From the NCBI GenBank assembly GCA_007125985.1, contig SLCE01000192.1, forward strand, positions 1 to 32,686: a stretch of 32,686 bases of DNA, in the 5' to 3' direction. This DNA comes from Ectothiorhodospiraceae bacterium (GTDB taxonomy: Bacteria; Pseudomonadota; Gammaproteobacteria; Nitrococcales; Aquisalimonadaceae). Within the stretch, counting starts at the first letter, position 1. The number at the start of each line of letters is the position of its first letter. The position numbers and the translations under genes were made by a program. Shown here piece after piece: positions 29,476-32,686 of this stretch. Below the pieces are notes generated by a model. The model worked only from the letters and a program-made list of their open reading frames with translations. It was not told where the DNA came from and made no database searches.

Positions 29476-29899
29476 AAACGCTGGCCGCCCGCTGTACAAA
29501 GGCATCCACCAGACGGTTCGCCAGCTGGTCGAACACCCGGCCAAACGCCATCCGGACCAGTGAACTCGAGAACTCGAATTCCAGGTCCAGCGACACCTTG
29601 CTTGCGTTCTCTGCCAGATCCTGAAACCGCCAGTAGCCGTCCAGCCGGCGAAACGGGCCTTCCACCAGGCGCATTTCCAGCATTTTCCCCAACTGCACCC
29701 GGTTGATGGTGGAGAAGGACTTGCTGATACCGCCCTTGCTGATGGTGATGAACGCCTTCCGCTCATCGCCTTCCTGCCACAGGATGCCGCTGTCCGAGCA
29801 CCAGGGCAGAAATTCCTTGTAGCGGTCCACGTCATCCACCAGATCGAACATTTCCCTGGCGGAGTAATGCACCAGGGCATTTCTGGAAATCGTCGCCAT
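29462..29899 (-). CDS. ratA: RatA family protein (START/COQ10-like)
   Basis: ISRNALVHYSAREMFDLVDDVDRYKEFLPWCSDSGIL; LEFEFSSSLVRMAFGRVFDQLANRLVDAFVQRA. Confidence 0.92.
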   Translation of the reverse strand: MATISRNALVHYSAREMFDLVDDVDRYKEFLPWCSDSGILWQEGDERKAFITISKGGISKSFSTINRVQLGKMLEMRLVEGPFRRLDGYWRFQDLAENASKVSLDLEFEFSSSLVRMAFGRVFDQLANRLVDAFVQRAASVYGQR

Positions 29900-29943
29900 G
29901 CCTACTTCCGTGATTCCGAATGCGAACGGCTGCCCCCTAGGCT

Positions 29944-29968
29944 TAGGGAAGCACTGGTAGATTCCCTA
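29944..29968 (-). repeat. short dispersed palindromic element, copy at 3' end of the NSS transporter gene
   Basis: Minus strand TAGGGAA TCTACCAGTGC TTCCCTA; contains the transporter stop codon. Confidence 0.5.
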
Positions 29969-31390
29969 GTCCAGCAGGCCTAAATTGGCTGCAATCACAA
30001 GCAATACCAGCACCGGGGCACACCAGCGGAGCAAACCATACCACAAGTGGAAGCCCCACCCAGCGGGATAGCCCAGGCTGAAGCGCACGGTCTCAGACGA
30101 CAACAACCACCCGGCATATAAAACGGCCAGCAGTGCCGACAGAGGCAGCAACAGTCGGGCCGCCACCAGATTCACCACATCCAGCGCCGATGCGCCGCCC
30201 GGAACATCCCAGCCCATGGCCTGGGACAACACCAGCAGCAGAGCCAGAAACCACATCATCAGACCTATACTGATGGCCGCCTGACCGCGACGCACCCCGT
30301 GGCGCTCCACCACCGCCACGGTTGCTGCCTCCAGAATCGCGACTCCGGAGGACAACGCGACAACAGCCAGCACCAGGTAGAACAGTGTGCCGAGCAACAT
30401 GCTGTTCCCCAGCCCGCCGATCGCGACCGGCAGCACCTGGAACACCAACGTCGGCCCGGTGACCACCGGCAGCCCGGCCTGTTGCAGCAGTGACAGCACC
30501 ACCGCCGTACCAAGCAAAGCAGCGATCAGGTCCGCCACCAGCACCAGTAACCCGGCCTGCACCACCGAGACGCGATCCGGCAGATACGCGGTCAGGGTTA
30601 CCACCACCCCCGTTCCCACTGCCAGGGTGTAGAACGCATGCCGCAGCGCAGCCAACCAGGCCTCCCGGGTCAACTGGCTGTAATCCATCTGCAACAGAAA
30701 GGCGAACTGTCCGGACTCTGCCCCCGGCCCCAGCAGCACCAGCAGAACCAGGCCCGTGAACAGCAGCATTGCCAGCACCAACATGCCCGGCACCAGCCCC
30801 CGGGATAGGCCCTGGGACACCACCGCCACCGCCGTTGCAGCGAACACCGTCACCCAGAGCAGCGAACGCTCCACATCTCCCTGAAGCCCCCGCAACAACG
30901 CTGCGGCGTCAATGGCATCCAGCTGCCCCAGGGCGCCCGTGGTGGCGCGAAACACGTAACCCATGGCCCAGCCGCCGAACACCATCAGCACCAGCAGCAA
31001 GGCCAGGCCGGAGAACAGCATCAACCGCCCAACCCAGGCCCAGTGATCGGATTGCCCATGCAACTGCGCCAGATCCCCGTAACTGTTCACCACGTTCTGG
31101 CGTCCGGCGCGGCCAACCACCATTTCCGCCAGCTGCAGCGGCAATGCCAGCAGCAGCACACAGGCCGCATAGGCCAGCAAAAACACACCGCCGCCATGGG
31201 CTTCCACCAATGCGGGGAAGCGCCACAGGCTGCCCAGGCCAATGGAGGCTCCGGCCATGGCAAAGACAAAAGTAAACAAGCCAGGCCATTCGCCTTGGAG
31301 GGATCGTCTGGGAACGGGCAAGGAAATCCTCGTTATTGTTGCCCCTGCGTTGCCCCCATTCTCCGAGACGCGCCCAGGCGCGGCAAGCAT
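29966..31390 (-). CDS. sodium-dependent transporter, neurotransmitter:sodium symporter (NSS) family
   Basis: [54 protein letters not shown]; about 11 TM; exact start uncertain. Confidence 0.87.
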   Translation of the reverse strand: MLAAPGRVSENGGNAGATITRISLPVPRRSLQGEWPGLFTFVFAMAGASIGLGSLWRFPALVEAHGGGVFLLAYAACVLLLALPLQLAEMVVGRAGRQNVVNSYGDLAQLHGQSDHWAWVGRLMLFSGLALLLVLMVFGGWAMGYVFRATTGALGQLDAIDAAALLRGLQGDVERSLLWVTVFAATAVAVVSQGLSRGLVPGMLVLAMLLFTGLVLLVLLGPGAESGQFAFLLQMDYSQLTREAWLAALRHAFYTLAVGTGVVVTLTAYLPDRVSVVQAGLLVLVADLIAALLGTAVVLSLLQQAGLPVVTGPTLVFQVLPVAIGGLGNSMLLGTLFYLVLAVVALSSGVAILEAATVAVVERHGVRRGQAAISIGLMMWFLALLLVLSQAMGWDVPGGASALDVVNLVAARLLLPLSALLAVLYAGWLLSSETVRFSLGYPAGWGFHLWYGLLRWCAPVLVLLVIAANLGLLD

Positions 31391-31442
31391 CATCCCGCAC
31401 GCCGGCTGGCCGAAGCAGCCCTCGACCGTTACAATGCGCGCC

Positions 31443-31919
31443 GTGAGCAAGAAGAAGCCGAAAATTCCAAGCAACGTCATTGCCGTCAACCGCAAGGCTC
31501 GGCACGACTTCGCCCTGGAAGACACCTTCGAGGCCGGACTGGCGCTACAGGGCTGGGAAGTTAAGAGCCTGCGCGCCGGCCGACTCAGCCTGCAGGAAGC
31601 GTACGTAGTGGTCCGCCGCGGCCAGGCGTGGCTGATCGGCGCCAACATCCCGCCCCTCCCGTCCGCTTCCACCCATGTGCAGGCAGATCCGGTTCGCACC
31701 CGGAAGCTGCTGTTGCACAAGGCCGAGATCAACCGCCTTACCGGCGCCACCGAACGCGAAGGCTACACACTGATTCCGCTGCAGATGTACTGGAAGCGTG
31801 GCCGCGCCAAACTGCAAATCGGCCTGGGCAAGGGCAAGAAGAAGCACGACAAGCGAGAGACGAAGAAACAGCAGGACTGGAACCGCCAGAAGGAACGTTT
31901 GCTCAAGCACAAGGTCTGA
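31443..31919 (+). CDS. smpB: SsrA-binding protein SmpB
   Basis: [44 protein letters not shown]-terminal [29 protein letters not shown] (or ATG at 31434) start. Confidence 0.97.
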   Translation: MSKKKPKIPSNVIAVNRKARHDFALEDTFEAGLALQGWEVKSLRAGRLSLQEAYVVVRRGQAWLIGANIPPLPSASTHVQADPVRTRKLLLHKAEINRLTGATEREGYTLIPLQMYWKRGRAKLQIGLGKGKKKHDKRETKKQQDWNRQKERLLKHKV

Positions 31920-32022
31920 GTAGGTGAGGCAGGAAGATGCAGCGGGTTGGTGACACAGCCCTTGAACTTTTCTAGACTGCCCACATCCAAGGAAGGGAGT
32001 ACGGAAGGATCCCCGATTTTCA

Positions 32023-32386
32023 GGGGGCGACATGGTTTCGACGCAGTTCGTGAATCCTGAGGTGCATGCCGAGGATGTCATCTACCCTCGTAAAAAATGA
32101 TGGCCAACTTAAAATAGTTGCCAACGACGAAAACTACGCTCTAGCGGCCTAAATCCCGCTAGCCGTTGATCAGTAGGTGCCTGTGCCTCTGTCCCAACGG
32201 TCGTAGATCACAGGACCGCAGTTGATGGGTACCGCCTGCACCCGCTTCTGTTAAATCAATCAGGCTAGTTGAACGTGATCCGTTGTCTGCCGGGAAGCGT
32301 TCGGCGAATGTAATAGGCGGGCTAAGCATGTAGATCCAAGGGTGGATCATCTGCGGACGCGGGTTCGATCCCCGCCGCCTCCACCA
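32023..32386 (+). ncRNA. ssrA: transfer-messenger RNA (tmRNA)
   Basis: 5' GGGGGCG pairs with 3' CGCCTCC-A-CCA (G3.U70 wobble); tag ORF GCCAACGACGAAAACTACGCTCTAGCGGCCTAA = ANDENYALAA* at 32120-32152; T-loop GGTTCGATCCC; adjacent smpB. Confidence 0.97.
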
Positions 32387-32402
32387 ACACCGTTTAAGAA
32401 TC

Positions 32403-32425
32403 AGGCACCTACGGGTGCCTTTTTC
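32403..32425 (+). terminator. rho-independent terminator of ssrA
   Basis: AGGCACC-TACG-GGTGCCT followed by TTTTC. Confidence 0.9.
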
Positions 32426-32619
32426 TTTCACCCAACAAACAACCCAACATCCGAAAAACCCTTCAGATACATTCTCACGCACCACTAAAATCGCATATCC
32501 CAACGGGGAGGACTAGACTGCGTCGCGCCGATGGAACATCCTTCTCAAAGCATCTGCTGACTCAAACTTCCAGCTCATCGGTAATCCCCCCATTTTTGGC
32601 AGCCGCTAAAAGTAGATGG

Positions 32620-32686
32620 TTATGCGGCCATGGTTAGCTTCTGCTGCGGGGTGATCCCGCCCAGTGCCATGTTCGGCCGGGTTCTA
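32620..32686 (-). mobile_element. 3' end of an IS3-like transposase gene, truncated by window edge
   Basis: Minus-strand translation RTRPNMALGGITPQQKLTMAA*, typical rve/IS3 transposase C-terminus; AT-richer non-coding end at about 32576-32619. Confidence 0.75.

Noticed and set aside
31643-32022. Additional small ORFs overlapping smpB on the other strand and frames
   Set aside because: Overlap the well-supported smpB CDS and ssrA promoter region; no domain or RBS support.
32159-32503. Minus-strand 114-aa ORF containing WWRRRGSNPRPQ
   Set aside because: It is the antisense translation of the tmRNA 3' end and terminator; the RRRGSNPR string is a well-known artefact of translating tRNA-like T-arm sequence.
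1-32686. CRISPR array, prophage, restriction or toxin-antitoxin defence system
   Set aside because: No regularly spaced repeats, cas, integrase, phage structural or restriction genes seen; ratA is the housekeeping COQ10-like family and is not taken as evidence of a toxin-antitoxin module.

Overview
GC-rich gammaproteobacterial chromosome, probably related to Ectothiorhodospiraceae (inference from gene content and synteny, not tested). Most of the window is ordinary core genome. From left to right: MoxR ATPase, LuxR-type response regulator, cydDC, a PA0069/SplB-like radical SAM gene behind a perfect LexA box, Sir2 deacylase, alpha/beta hydrolase, DUF72, MarR regulator, rimO, FAD oxidoreductase, an rRNA methylase-like gene, and a translationally coupled Mrp/Mnh-type operon. 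That operon has three antiporter-like subunits and no full-length MrpA. Then come HIT, ribosome hibernation factor and CBS genes, the hrcA-grpE-dnaK-dnaJ heat-shock cluster, recN, bamE, fur, rnfH, ratA, an NSS transporter, smpB and ssrA (tmRNA), ending in a truncated IS3-like transposase at the right edge. I see no CRISPR array, prophage or obvious defence island. The best candidates for follow-up are: (i) the unusual Mrp operon, whose third antiporter-like subunit has Ala in place of the usually essential TM5 Glu; (ii) the SOS box at the radical SAM gene; (iii) apparent dual CIRCE/HrcA and sigma32 control of the heat-shock genes; (iv) a short dispersed intergenic palindrome family (GGGAATCnnnCAGTGCTTCCC-like) placed at gene ends. 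All calls are by eye from sequence; no database search was run.
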